The notes under the pieces are model-generated. The model searched no databases. It was not told where the DNA came from and saw only the letters and a program-made list of their open reading frames with translations. Position numbers and translations under genes: made by a program. Below, piece after piece: positions 12,441 through 24,600 of a stretch of DNA of 64,000 nt (its first letter is position 1; each line of letters opens with the position of its first letter). Origin of the DNA: Pithys albifrons albifrons (lineage: Eukaryota > Chordata > Aves > Passeriformes > Thamnophilidae); NCBI RefSeq assembly GCF_047495875.1, contig NC_092461.1, forward strand, positions 96,044,431 to 96,108,430, given 5' to 3'.

Positions 12441-13067
12441 TGTCCTAGTTGAGCAGGAGGGACCAGTTGACACTGTGTGGGGGTGATCAAAGCTGTGTAT
12501 TCTACCCCCTCTATTCATTCCCCAAGGACAATGGGCCATTAGCAGCAGCTGCCCAGGGAGCCATTATCACCTTCACACTCAGCCTGAGGGGGCGGAGCTG
12601 CTAATGGGCCATCAACAGTTCAATACTCCCTGGCTCCCAGAGTTAATCACCCATTGTGTGAGTCCCCGCCCAGGGGGAGGGACTGGGTTCTCCCTGAGGG
12701 TACATAAGTGGTGGGTAAGAAGACCTCAGGAACTTCTTGTCAGATCCAGAGGAGCAGCAGGACCTTGACAGGAGGAGATCACCACTCTCGCCCAGACCAC
12801 AGCCCTCGCCTGCACCAACAGGTTTTTCATTTCCTTTTACTCTGGACTTGGGGGAGCCACAGGGGTCACAGCACAAGGGCAAACAAACCCCCTTGGGTTT
12901 GTGCCCCAGGACACTGGGTTATACTGCTGGGGTTTTGTGAGTTGAAAGCAATTTCCCCTTTGTGTCAGTGTTTTTATTGTAATATTATTATTAAATTTTA
13001 GGTCTGACTTATAATTTCTCTCATGGTGAGTTCATTTCCCCTGCTGGTTCGCCTTTAAACCAGCATA
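12441..13067 (+). mobile_element. Solo LTR, family E/F, copy 1
   Basis: Starts TGTCCTAGTTGAGCAGG and ends CCAGCATA (CCAGCACA in its relative). It is a near copy, in opposite orientation, of the LTR at 51029-51656. Likely signals are TACATAAG at 12701-12708 as TATA box and ATTAAA at 12990-12995 for polyadenylation. There is no clean target duplication (CTGTG before, CCTTG after), suggesting decay. No retroviral interior is attached. Frames of up to 97 codons in this LTR have no recognisable domain and I do not call them genes. Confidence 0.85.
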
Positions 13068-13276
13068 CCTTGTGATTATCAAAACTGCTGCAGCTGAAAT
13101 ATCTATAAACTGTCTCAAAGCATTCTAATATTGATGGTTTGAAAATATTTAGAAAATAATTTAAAAGAAACTATAAAACTTTAAGACTCCAGCAAGCTCT
13201 TCGGTTTTGCATCAATAAATTAATTCATGTGGTTAATAATAAAAAGGATTTTATTCTGTTCTTTTTAAACCACATT

Positions 13277-13318
13277 AAAAAAACCCAAAACAAAACAAAA
13301 CCAAAAACAAAACACCAA
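13277..13318. repeat. A/C-rich low-complexity tract
   Basis: Short A-rich tract with CCCAAAAC and CAAAAC units. Confidence 0.75.
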
Positions 13319-16300
13319 AATGTACACAATAAAGCATTGCATGAATGTGTTGCAGTTTTACACTGGTTTGCTTTACAATTCAATCCATGTAAGCCACTCC
13401 AGAGGCGGTGCTAAGCATAGACTTTCTGGGTTCATTAGAGTGGCTGTTCATTCAATAATAAGGCTTCACTTGCCAGTAATCAGTCTCTCCAAATCCTTGC
13501 AAGCCTTCTGAGGGCACAGCTCTACTAATAAGCTGCAATGGGGCCTTGTGCTTACAAGTATTCCTTTTATTGTACATTATGTACCTCAAACATTGCCAAG
13601 CTATGTAGTTTTTAAGTGAAAAGCTGAGTAAATGACACATTTACACACTGTACATATCAGTATCCCAGATGGGAAAACTGAGTGTCACGTATATTCCAGG
13701 AAAGGAGAATAACAAGACTGTCTATACAGTTGCTTGCCAGGCCTTCATCTGCATGCTGATTTTTGTTTCTCAGTGTAAAATAAGGTCCATCTCTCATCCA
13801 GATCATAATATAACCTTTCGTTTACGTTTGTGATTCTTTCAAGGCCTGTGCTATGTTCAGCTATTGCAAATAAATTAATTTTAGGATCACCCCTGAATTA
13901 AACATCACACTGAAAGTATAACTGAAAAAAGATATTGACTGACAAAAAGGCAACCCCTATCCTTTTGCACTATTCCTGCACAGGAGAGGTTAAAAAAAAA
14001 TGAGAATTAGTCCCATGACTCTTTAATACTTATGGAGATGATGATAGCATCTTCTTCATATCGATATCTAACTGGAAGGCAAATTTGGATTTTGACTTCA
14101 AAGCTTGCCTGGAGGATCAGAAGTATTTCCTCAGCTGTAACCATAGAACATACTATTTTTGGTCCTCTAAATACTGAATGATTGGCTTTGCCTTGCAGAA
14201 AAGAGATCCTGCTTCCTGAATAGCAAAGTTGATAGAACAACCACTGATTGTATTTTTTGCAATAAAACCCAGCAATCCCAGAATCACACACCAACCTGAT
14301 TTTTGAGGTATACCTGCAGTATTTCTCTTAAATGAAGGATAACAAAAAAGATGCAAAACATGAACAAAAGAGTTCGAATGATTTTTAAAAGGGAAAACCT
14401 CACCTCGAAAAGACAAAGCAGATTAAAAGACAATTAATCTTTCACACTTTCTACACTTTTATCACTGATTTGTGTCTTTTCCTTGACTCTGTCTTAATAT
14501 AGAGACATTTAGCCTTTTCCTCAGCAGCAAGATGTCCTTCATAGCCCATTTTGAGAAATGTTACCTTCTAAGCAATGAATTCTGCCTTCCCATTCCTCTT
14601 TGAGGATTTTCAGGGTTTCTGAACTTCAGGATCCTGGGTTTACCACATCAGTGCTTCTCTACTTGCCCAACTGGCATGCTCACATGCCATCAGAGAGAAA
14701 AGTCTCTTTTTGAAAAGACTTCTACTCAACACACATTTCAAGAGACAGCAAAGGGCAAAGCACCCAAATTCCTTCCCGTTGCCGAGTTGCAATCCTTTAA
14801 CAGAACACAATATACTGAAGCAAGTAAAACAGACACAGTGTGTTACTGAGAGGGCACTGGGAAGAGCAGCCATTTGAACCTTCACATGAACTCCCATAAA
14901 TCTCTGTTTATGCACTTGTGATCCTGTTACAGAATCAACCTAACTGAATTTACAGCTGGTTTTGCAGAGCTCTATTTAAGGGAAATAAAAGCAGCACAAT
15001 GAAAGAAACTTTCTAGGGAAAACCATGGGAATTTTAGGTCTATAAACTAAACCCATTGGACTTCAAAACCTAGCTACTTAAAGATATTGGTAGCCAAATT
15101 AAAACTGTTTATTTAGATGACAGATCCATGAGGTTTTCAAGACTGAGTTCTTCCTTATACAAGACAGAGAATTTCTCCATGAGGATCCACGACAATTTTG
15201 TCATGATGGAATTTCTCCTTCAAAAAAAACACCTTCTACTGATTAAAAAAAAACCAAACCAAAACAAAACTGTATTGAATGTCCTGTTTTCTGAGAAATA
15301 ATTTCAAATTTAATTGCCCTTGCAGTTGGACATATAACTTCTTTCAGTTCTTAAACTGTTTCATCCTGTAATTACATTTGTCTGACAGACTAAACAGCTC
15401 CTTATCAGAAATCAACTTCACATTTATATACTTGTAAACTTTGATAAAGTCTACTAAAATTTCTATTTAGTGAGATTGAGATTTTTAATTTCATAAATTT
15501 TGCGGTTTGTTTTTTTCAGCTTATGAAATTTAAAATACAGCTTTTTAAACTTAATAAAGTGCTTGTAGGAGAAATTAACATCCTTTGCCTGTATACACAG
15601 GAACTATTTTTCCCCTGCTTAGATAGCTAAGATTATCTTATAAATAACATATTTTTGAAAGGTTAAAGTGGTTATTAATAATAATTAATTTCAGCATGAT
15701 TCCTTCCAACCATACAACTTCTCACAATGTAAGTAATAAAAATGCCACTCTTTTCCTATAGCAAATTTTTGATTTTTTGCTGATTTGATGTTGCTTTATG
15801 TCACGGGAATAATTGTAAGTCATATGAAAACTTTATTAGCACTTTTTTTCCCCACACACACTCTAAGCTACTGATAAAATCATATAGGACTAAGAACAAA
15901 TCTCCTGTGGCTGACACTTCCTCATTTAACTTGACTTTTGATAACTAAGAGCTATAATGATTTTAATTCTCTATATATGTAATACAGTCATTTTACATAA
16001 CATTTGAGAAAGAGGAAAGTCGAGAGAGGGAAGGAGTAATGAAAATGTCATATGATATAACATCAGATACCATTAAAGTATATTTTTGTGTTCTTGAAAT
16101 AGGATGGACTCACATCTGGACAACTACCTTAGTTGGTGTCACTAGTTTTCTTATTTCCTGTTCTTTAGCCCTTCTATGTATTCTAAAATGAATAAAAGTT
16201 GTTTATTTTATCAACCATTTTACCTCATTAAAATATTTTGCACCATTTTCACTTAGTCAATCCAAATGTCTGTATTTTTCCAAAATTTCTATGGTAGGAA

Positions 16301-17856
16301 AAACTTACCAAAATTCAATTTGAGAACTCTTAAAAAAAACCCCAACTATTAAAGCCTAGAGACAAAAGGGGAAGATAATTTATCTCTCTTTTTCTCTGCA
16401 TATATATTTGCACTGAGATTACATAGGCATCTGCTTTAGGTTTTTAGAATCTTACTCTGGTTTTATTGATATTACTAATTTATTTTTTCCCTGTACATAC
16501 ATATAGAATACAAAAGCTGTGATTTGTAAATGCATTTCAGGTATTGCAGCTACATATCTTTTGTAGCATTTTTCTGTTAAAATACAAATTAAATTAATTA
16601 ATTTATTATTACCTCACACTTTTATTTTATATTGCTTTGCATGAGGGAAAAAAAATCTTCAAATCTTCCCAATATACTTCCACTTTTTACAATTCAGGAA
16701 AAATTTGTTCATGTCTTCTCCATTGTGTTTGTTGTTTTATCCTCAAAACAACATCCCTAGCATTTTCTCCTGAACTTTATCTCCTGTGTCTGTAGGATAG
16801 TTGAGCTTGGAGGGATTTTAGTAAAGATGACATCCACTGCTGCTAGTGAATCAATGTGTGTATGCTCCACTAGATGACAGAGTGCTCAGTTACAACAATA
16901 ATCTGTATTACTTTATCCTTAGACTTGTCATCACTTGGTTAATAATCAACCTTTGTTTACATCATTGTTTCTGTATCCTTATAAATTTGAAAAAAAAAAG
17001 TCTTGGCTGGATATGAGTTTGGATGTCTGTCACAATTTTCTCCAGTGGAAAACAGAAAAAAAATCAACATACAAAGGTATGGAAAGGCCAATAATAAACT
17101 TTTCTGCAGCTGATGTGCAAGACAGTTTCAGGAGTCAATTAATTCTATATGAGTTTTCTCTCAATAAATAATGGTACTTGGAGTTAGTTTCCATGATACA
17201 GAAGGTAAGAAAGCATACTTTTTTCACCCATCCTAGAGGCATAAAACAGGAGGTAAAGCTGGGTGTCTTATAAATACACACATACAGAGTCATAAACACA
17301 TTCATAAGCATCAATATATTTTAGGGAGATAAGGAATAATAAAGAGTTGCATGAATCTCTATAGTATATGCAGATAAAATGGGAAATCTGAGGGTTGTTT
17401 TGTCATATATCTAATCAAATCATTTATATACTTTGATATTAAATAAATAGATTCTTACTTCATTGTTTTCAATGGCATACTACCTGAAATAATTTATATA
17501 TTTTAACTCCAAGGGCCAAAATTGATTTAGCATGTTGTTCAGTTTTCTACAATCAACAGAAGATATGCACTAAGAATAAGAAAAACATCAGCTTAACGTG
17601 ATCTTCTGTATAACAACTGATGCAGCTGAATGATTTACTAATCATGATTAATGAATGTCTCAATATGTATATGAAAAGGGAGAAAAAAATTACTGATACT
17701 GACAAAATGGATTGCCACTAGTCAGGAATTACTCCATCCCACAGGACACAAGGGTTTCATGCTTCCCAGTTAAGCATGCCAGTCTTGCTCACATTTGTGA
17801 TGTACACAGTAGGAACCCATAATTACCACTGTTGTCTAATACAAAGTTTATGAAAC

Positions 17857-17965
17857 CCGTGGCTGAAAGGCTCAGCCGTGCTCTGCACTGGGGCCTCTGG
17901 AGCTGCTGGGACCAGTTGTGTTTGGGCAGGGCAGCCCCGGCACAGCCCTTTTCCACCCACACCCT
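17857..17965. other. Unassigned GC-rich island
   Basis: About 110 bp of clearly GC-rich sequence (for example GGGGCCTCTGGAGCTGCTGG) inside AT-rich DNA. Composition alone suggests a degraded transposon or retrocopy fragment, or an exon. The frames on either strand show nothing recognisable, and no splice-site pattern settles it. Confidence 0.3.
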
Positions 17966-18714
17966 GTACAACACAACTTTGGATTGGAAAGGCTTGTGAA
18001 GAGGGGAAAATTGTGTTATTTCTAACCACTGGTACCTTCTGAAACAGAATCTTCCTTATTATGAAATCAGCTTTCCTCCATAGAGTCTACACCTGCATTT
18101 TCACTGCAGGTCAAGAGAAAGGAATAAAGGTACTCAGAGAATTAACCAGTCTGGAAGAAATTGCTCTCAAACTGAGAAGTATTATCTTTAAAGTAAGTTT
18201 TACTCATGGCACACATATGGAATGTGAAAAATATTGGAAAGTGAAAAGCAAGGGATTTTTATACCGTTCCAAAAGGAAAAATGGAAAAAAGCCATGCTTT
18301 TGATTATGCTGGGAAAGCAATTTACTAAATCAAAAAGAATCTGATGTCTGAATTTCCTTAGAATTCATTCTCTATATACCTTAATAGTGACTTGTTCTCT
18401 TTTTGCAGTTTTTATTATCAGTATATACTCAGTGTTATTTTACCTATATGAGATCCTTTCCATCCTCTGAAATGAAAGGAAAATTTAAAGAAAATAAGGT
18501 ATAGTAGAGCAATTCAAAAGAAACTCTTTATGAAAGAGCAAAGACTGTTTGTAAAGTACCGGAAAGTGGCAGATGTAAGAAAATAACACTTTGAGTTTGC
18601 ACATAACATATTAAAAATCATATCAATACTGGGAAAAAATAATATTTTCACATAGTTGACTAGAATAGACTATTTCAGTTTGAATAGACCTGCTACAGGT
18701 CTGACTATCTGCCC

Positions 18715-19408
18715 AAAAGTTAAAGCATGCCATTATAGGCATTGTCCAAATGCCTCTTAAACACATAGTCATGGGCCATCAACCACCTCTCTAGGAAGGC
18801 TGCTCCATTGTTTGGCCATGTTTTTGATAAAGAAATGCCTCCTAATATCCTGTCTAAAACTTCTCTGATGCAGCTTTCAACCATTTCCACAAGTCCTAAC
18901 ACTGGATCTCAGGGAGAAGAGCTCAGCAGCTCCTCCCCTTGCCATCCTCAGGAAGATGTAGAGAGCAGTGAGGTTGTCCCGTGGTTCCTTTCCTCCAAAC
19001 TAGAAAAGAACAAAGACCTTACCTGCTCCCTATAGGACATTTGTTCCAGCCCGTTTTTGCCCTCCTCTGGAGGCATTCAAAGATCTTCACAACCTTCTTA
19101 AACTGTGGGCCCTAGAACTGTACACAGAACTCAAGATGAGGCTGTGGGAATGCTGAATACATACACCTCTTTTGACCACCTGGTGATGCTGTGTTAAATG
19201 CACATCGGGATGCAGTTGGCCCTCTGAACTGCCAGGACACACTGCTGATTCCCACTGAGCTGCTGCCAACCAGCACCACCAGATCCATTTCTGCAAGGCT
19301 GCTCTCCAGCCACTGTTCTCCTGATTTATACTTTTGCACAGTTATACTCTGTATTAGGTGCGGAATGCATAATTTTGATTTGTAAAATTTCATCCCATTA
19401 ATCATAGC
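18715..19408 (-). mobile_element. Old CR1 LINE, 3' part (outer layer of a nest)
   Basis: Reverse-strand sequence matches the 3' portion of ORF2 and the 3' region of an older CR1 subfamily. The order of blocks is the one found in CR1 when read backwards: the region around 18800-18860 with CTTCCTAATATCCTGTC-like sequence, a CTGATGCAGC block, the AACTGTACACAGAACTCAAG-like block at 19115-19135, and a CCAGGACACACTGCTG-like block near 19245. It ends where a forward CR1 begins and resumes at about 20850. Heavily mutated and not coding. Confidence 0.8.
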
Positions 19409-20822
19409 CAAATGCTATGGGCCAAAGCCAATTTTATGAATTTCAGCAAGGCAAAGTGATGGGTCCTGCACCTGGGTCACAAAAATCCCATGCAATGCTA
19501 CAGGCTGGAGACAGTGTCTGGAAAGCAGCCCAGCAGAATAGGACCTTGGGGTGCTGGTTGACAGCACCTGAACAAGAGCCAGCAGAGTGCCCATGTGGCC
19601 ATAAGGCCAATGGCATCCTGGCTTTTATTAGGAACAGTATGGCCAGCAGGACTAGGGAAGTGATTGTCCCTTTGTACTCAGCGTTTTTGAGGCTGCACCT
19701 TGAGTACTGTGTTCCGAAAGGGGATTGTGTACAGCTGAGAGTTGGTCTTTTCTCACAGCTGACAGGCAATAGCACAAGAGGAAATGATCTCAAGCATCAC
19801 TATGGAAGACTGAGAGTGGATATCAGGAAAATTTTCTGCACCAAAAGGGTGGTCAAGCATTGGAAGGCTGCCTAGGGAAGTGGTGGAATTACTATACAAC
19901 GTTGCGGGGCAGGAGATGGTTCCTGCAGTTCCCTCTGAGCCAGGGAAGGAGAGAGAGAGAGATATCTATTTATTCAGTGAGACTGCAGGCGAAAATCCCT
20001 TTTATTGTGCAATCACAACACTTTTACAGGATTCTGAGGGGAAGGTGCTGGAACTTGAACAGGATTGGGTAAGGGCTCAGGGGAAGCGAGTACTTGAGTA
20101 CTCAGCTAGCTAAAAGGGGAAATGGAAGGATCAAACCCAATAGTAACCAAGGGATTGGGGATAGATGGGTGAGATAACCAATGGGGTTTAGACAGAGGTG
20201 AAAACCAATAGGAGGGGTGGGCGTGCTGCCAGCAGCTACATCGACAAATCAAGGCAGAGCGATCCCCAAGCGGGGGTCTCCCTGGCCTTACCTGATGAGG
20301 GTAGTCCTGGCAGGTCCCATCTGCTGCCACTTGGCAGCAGCGGCAGCTGCAGCGGCAGCTGCATTTCCAGCGAGGAGGGGGGGACGCCCCCTGGCTGGCA
20401 CGGCCCTGATCTGGAAGACAGTCCCTGAGCCTCAGTGGCATGATGACTTATCGCGGACAAAGTCTCCGGAAGGGTGGTGACAATAAAACATATTGAACTA
20501 GAACCCATAGAGTAAAACACATAACTTTTAAACTCCCACCATCAAAGTCTTTCATATATGCAGTTAGTGCAGTCTGGGCTGTTTCCAAGCACCATCCTCC
20601 ATGTGGGTCTCTATCAGAACTTGTTCTTTCCGTATTTCATAGTCTGGTTTCCATATTCCACAGAACTACCTTGCCCGGGAGCATTCAAAAAATATGTAGG
20701 TGTTTCCCCTAGGGACGTGGTTTAGTAGTGGGCTTGACAGTGTTAGGTTAATGGTTGGATTTGATGATCTTAGAGATCTTTTACATCAGTAATGATTCTA
20801 CGATCCTATGATTTTATATATA
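19409..20822 (+). mobile_element. Forward CR1 LINE 3' fragment inserted in the old CR1
   Basis: A 5'-truncated forward CR1 starts with a degraded form of the CR1 block ATGGGCC...AACAAGGCAAAG. It continues through the CTACAGGCTGGAGACAG and TGAGTACTGTGTTC blocks to GCCTAGGGAAGTGGTGGA at about 19870-19887. It is then broken by an LTR-like insert. It resumes at GCATTCAAAAAATATGTAGG (about 20681-20700) and finishes with TTGATGATCTTAGAGATCTT and a decayed ATTCTACGATCCTATGATT tail. The continuous 152-codon frame at 19417-19875 is a relic of the ORF2 C-terminus. Confidence 0.85.
19892..20662 (-). mobile_element. LTR-like insert inside the forward CR1 (innermost layer)
   Basis: About 770 bp separate two parts of one CR1. 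The flanking CR1 bases read GAATTA (19886-19891) on the left and GAACTA (20663-20668) on the right, consistent with a 6-bp duplication with one mismatch. On the reverse strand the insert begins TGTGGAATATGG and contains a GC-rich middle. It has two AATAAA signals near its end (plus-strand TTTATT near 19968 and 19993-19999). The left end does not show clean CA termini, so the boundary there is uncertain. The AT-richer 20470-20662 part may be retroviral interior rather than LTR. Family not recognised. Confidence 0.6.
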
Positions 20823-20849
20823 TTCTGTTTTATTTTATACATATTCTAT

Positions 20850-21645
20850 GATTTATACATATTCTCCAGTATATTTAGATTCCTCTGCAAGGCCTTCTGG
20901 GAGACAGAGTCAAAACCACCTCCCTATTTGGGATTGTCATCAAAATTACTAATAGTGCATTTAACTCCGACATCCACATTTTTGATAAATATATCAAAAA
21001 GGACTTTCCAGATCTAATTGAACTTTGGCCTTTTGTGTCTTCTCACAGCATATATGAATCACAGCACTACATTCACAATGCTTTTCAAGAAGAGCAAGTC
21101 TAGCAGGGCATCTTTTCTTTTGGGCACATTGAGAACCTGTGACAAGAAGTTATTTTATGCAAACTTCAAAAATTTCCAAGACCTGCTCATCAGTGTATTG
21201 CCAGGTGATGTGTAGGAAGCTGAAGTCTGCCATAATGACAAGGCCTACCGGTTCAGAAATTTCTCCTAATTGCCTGTAGCAGAACTCATCCTGGCTGCAT
21301 GATTGGTAAGACACCTACCACAACATGTCTTTTGCCTTCCACCCCACTAAAGCTTACCCAGAGCATCTCAACTACATCAACACTATCTGAGGGTCAAGCT
21401 GTCAAACCTCTCTCTTAAGTACAGTGCAATACTTCCACCTTGCCTGCCCTGTGTATCCCTCCTGAACAGCCTGTAGCCCTCTATCTCAGCACTCCGACGG
21501 TGAGACACATTCCACAAAGTCTCACTAATACCAATGATATTGTAGCTCTGGAAGCTGATCAATGCTTACAGTTCATCCTGTGTGCTTCTCACGCTGCACG
21601 CATTGGAGTACAAGCATTTCAGATATGCTCATGAGAACTCTGTGC
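20850..21645 (-). mobile_element. Old CR1 LINE, 5'-ward part (outer layer of a nest, continued)
   Basis: This continues the reverse-strand CR1 of 18715-19408. The block CCTCTGCAAGGCCTTCTGGG at 20882-20901 and the ATTGATAAATATATCAAA-like sequence near 20985-21000 belong to the reverse transcriptase end. From about 21060 onward the sequence matches the endonuclease segment, including GAAGTCTGCCATAATGACAAG, CCCTCCTGAACAGCCTGTAGCC, and GCTGCACGCATTGGAGTACAAGCA at about 21591-21614. Most of the reverse transcriptase coding part is missing between these two pieces, so there is an internal deletion near 21005-21060. It is non-functional. Confidence 0.8.
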
Positions 21646-24600
21646 CACCAGGAGCATTGCAAATGTTCCCACTAGCAATGCTACCCTCAGATGTCTTGCT
21701 AACCTTTGGTCTACCTGCTGCAATTCTTTTGGTATTGCTTTCCTTATCAATTCTAGTAATATACCTACAACACTTTCAAAGGTTGCATTTAGTTGAGTGA
21801 CAACTCTCCCTGTATGCCAAATCCTGTTGGATTAGGTGTAGGAATCCTAATTAGAAGTTCTTGAATGATATTAAAGCCTTATGTGAACAGAGACAGATTC
21901 ACAAAAAGTAAATCCCATAAAACATATTTGTTCCTTGCAAGCCTGGTTGACAATAATTGCTCATCAGACATTCTGACTGGAAAACTCTTTTCCTCTCTGA
22001 AACTGCAAATTCACTGGGAAATAAATATGGGAATGGATATGTGTTTAGCAGGAAACATTACACACAACAAACTAAACATCCATCCTGAATTAATTTTTAA
22101 GTTCTACAAAGATCCTTGGTGCACTTTTGTTTCTCTTTCTGGTCTTTCATTGTAGGCAAGAGCAAAATAAAGGATGACAAAATACTGTCCAGTTGATTTT
22201 ACTGGACTGTAAGGGCCACAGTTATTTCAAGCAACTTTATGTTTCACTTAATAGCCATCAATATCTGGTTTTAAGGGAAAATTCTTAAAAAAAAAAAAAG
22301 TAAAAAAGTCTTCTTGGACTACTCTAACTTAACCAATAAGGGTATCCTTCCTAACCTCAGCAGATTTATCTTTTAAAGATGGAAATCACCCCCTTAGTGA
22401 TTCCCTTTCTTGTTTGTGATATGATATATACAGATTCCAACATCTGTGAAGGGGCTGATCTGGAGATAGAAGGTAAACAGATGAACTGAAGTGTTAAAAC
22501 CAATGAACATGGTAAGAATGCTGTTGCTGACTCCTATTTCAGAGAATGACAGAAAACTTCAAAATGTGTCATATGCCACAAATTTCTATTGAAAAATGAT
22601 GGTGAAATACATAGTATAATTTGCAGTATCTCAGCTTGTTCAATGTATCTAGCAAGGAAAACAGTACATCAAGTATGTAATCTGTACAGGTCTAGTTACA
22701 CTTCAGAACAGATTCAGATCCCCTTGATCCTTACACCTCAAAAAATACACCTGATACAGATAACAAATAATGTATTTTCAATGAGCATACAGACTCTACT
22801 TTTAGTGCAAATATTTCAGAGCTTATGACGTGTGATCATCAGGTAGATGATCATTACCTTAAAAAGTAATTGATGATAGAAAGGATGATATGATATATGA
22901 TATGATATGATCTAAACTGATTGCAAACATGAAGGTGCCTGTTTAATCTGTGATGGAAAAAACATTGTCTTGCCTGGGGCTAAGTTAACATAAAAGACTA
23001 CAATCGATGATGAACATTTTTTCGCAATAAATTAAATTAAATTTTGAAAAATCCAGTATTTACTAATATTAGAATATAGGATAACTTAAAAGATGCATAT
23101 GTAACATTCCTTTGATGATTTTCAAAAGGAAGATAAAGAACATATTTTAATCATGACAGCTTCTGTATTTTCTTTCTTCAAAAAGCACAGGTAAAAAAAT
23201 GTTGCCCTAAAAATTATTGCTGAACCAAACCTTTGTAGCTCACAAGCTGTGTAACCTAATTACTGTTTCAAAACACTGCTGAAGTTTTATCATTTTTATT
23301 AATCATTGTGCACACAGAGAACTATGAAGAGTGAGCACATAATACATTACAAGTAGATAAACTGCTCTGAAAATTACTTTCCTGACCATCACTTCAAATT
23401 TTAAGGACAGCTAATGTCCAGCCTTTAAAGTGAAAATGGATTTGATTGAGTTGGAACAAGACAAAACCAGAAATATGTAGCAGCTTCAGAATCAGTGAAT
23501 ATGATAGGAGTAATTATTTGAGTTAATATTTCTGAAGAAACTGGAACAAAAATATTGATAAGAATCAGTCTTATAAGTACATTTTCTGGACTTAATTTTT
23601 TGGATGCAGATTAACAAAGCCTTTTCCTTTTGATTTCATATCTTGTCTGGAACTTTCTATAGCTCTGTAGAAGACACTTTATGAACCGTATCAATCTCTC
23701 TCAGCAGAACATAAACTATGACAAAATTTTGATGTCATCATATATAGCAACTTTTAAGTATGTCCTGGTGAGAAAAAGTATCACAATAGTAAAACTCAGG
23801 TTTTCTGAGGTCTCAATGCAACAGGTCAAACAAAGACACCTAGATGTGAGTCATCAACACTAAATTACTTTCAGGTAATTTTTTTAATGGGTTTGGATGT
23901 AAAGGAAACTTAGATACCATCAAAATTATACATTATGGTGTTGGAAAGACAGGAAGTGAAAAAGTATTTCTAGAAGCTTGGTATTTTCTTTTAGTAGAGG
24001 GATTCACAAAGGAAAGATGACTCTGTAGATCATATAGTGTCAATATTATACATATATTAAAAGCACCTTCAGGTGGTTCTAGTATTTGCTATTTACCACA
24101 GCATTGAAAGCCTTTAAGCAACTAGACTTTTTATTAAATATTAAGAACACAGAACTGCTTCAGCCTTTACCTATACATAAAAAAGAACTAGTGCAAAACA
24201 TTTATGTTTATATAGCTTTATATTCATACACACCATCATTGGAAATGGAAGTACAATAACAAACACATTTGTTCTGCAGGTGTACCCTAACTAGTGTTAG
24301 TCTGGTACTCCAAGTATTGGTGTAGTAGAGCTCTGCATGCCAACCTTTTTGAAGCAATGTGGTCTGTGTGCAGGTCTACTTGCTGTGTGCTTTCTTTGCT
24401 ATATAGCCTCACAGGCTCTGCATGTACCCCAGCTACTGTTTCTAGAATTTGCATTAAAATGAGGTTATTACTCGAGTTCTCTAACACCCATGAAATTGAA
24501 AGCCAAAGAAAACAATAAATTACAGTTATGTGAGATTTTTTTCTTGTTTTGTACATGTCACTGTACACAAAGATTACAGAATGGAAGGCAATCTTATTAA

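Larger units (their letters stand above)
13068..18714. other. Gene-free AT-rich segment
   Basis: No supported gene. It contains an A/C-rich tract at 13277-13318, another short one near 15243-15272, and a GC-rich island at about 17857-17965 (listed separately). A reverse-strand frame of 95 codons near 14007-14294 overlaps another of 87 codons. Neither shows a domain I recognise, and I leave them uncalled. Confidence 0.5.

Noticed and set aside
14007..14416. Reverse-strand frames of 95 and 87 codons in overlapping phases
   Set aside because: No family recognised, no second exon or frame-preserving evidence, and two overlapping frames in an AT-rich stretch are expected by chance. A protein search could reopen this.
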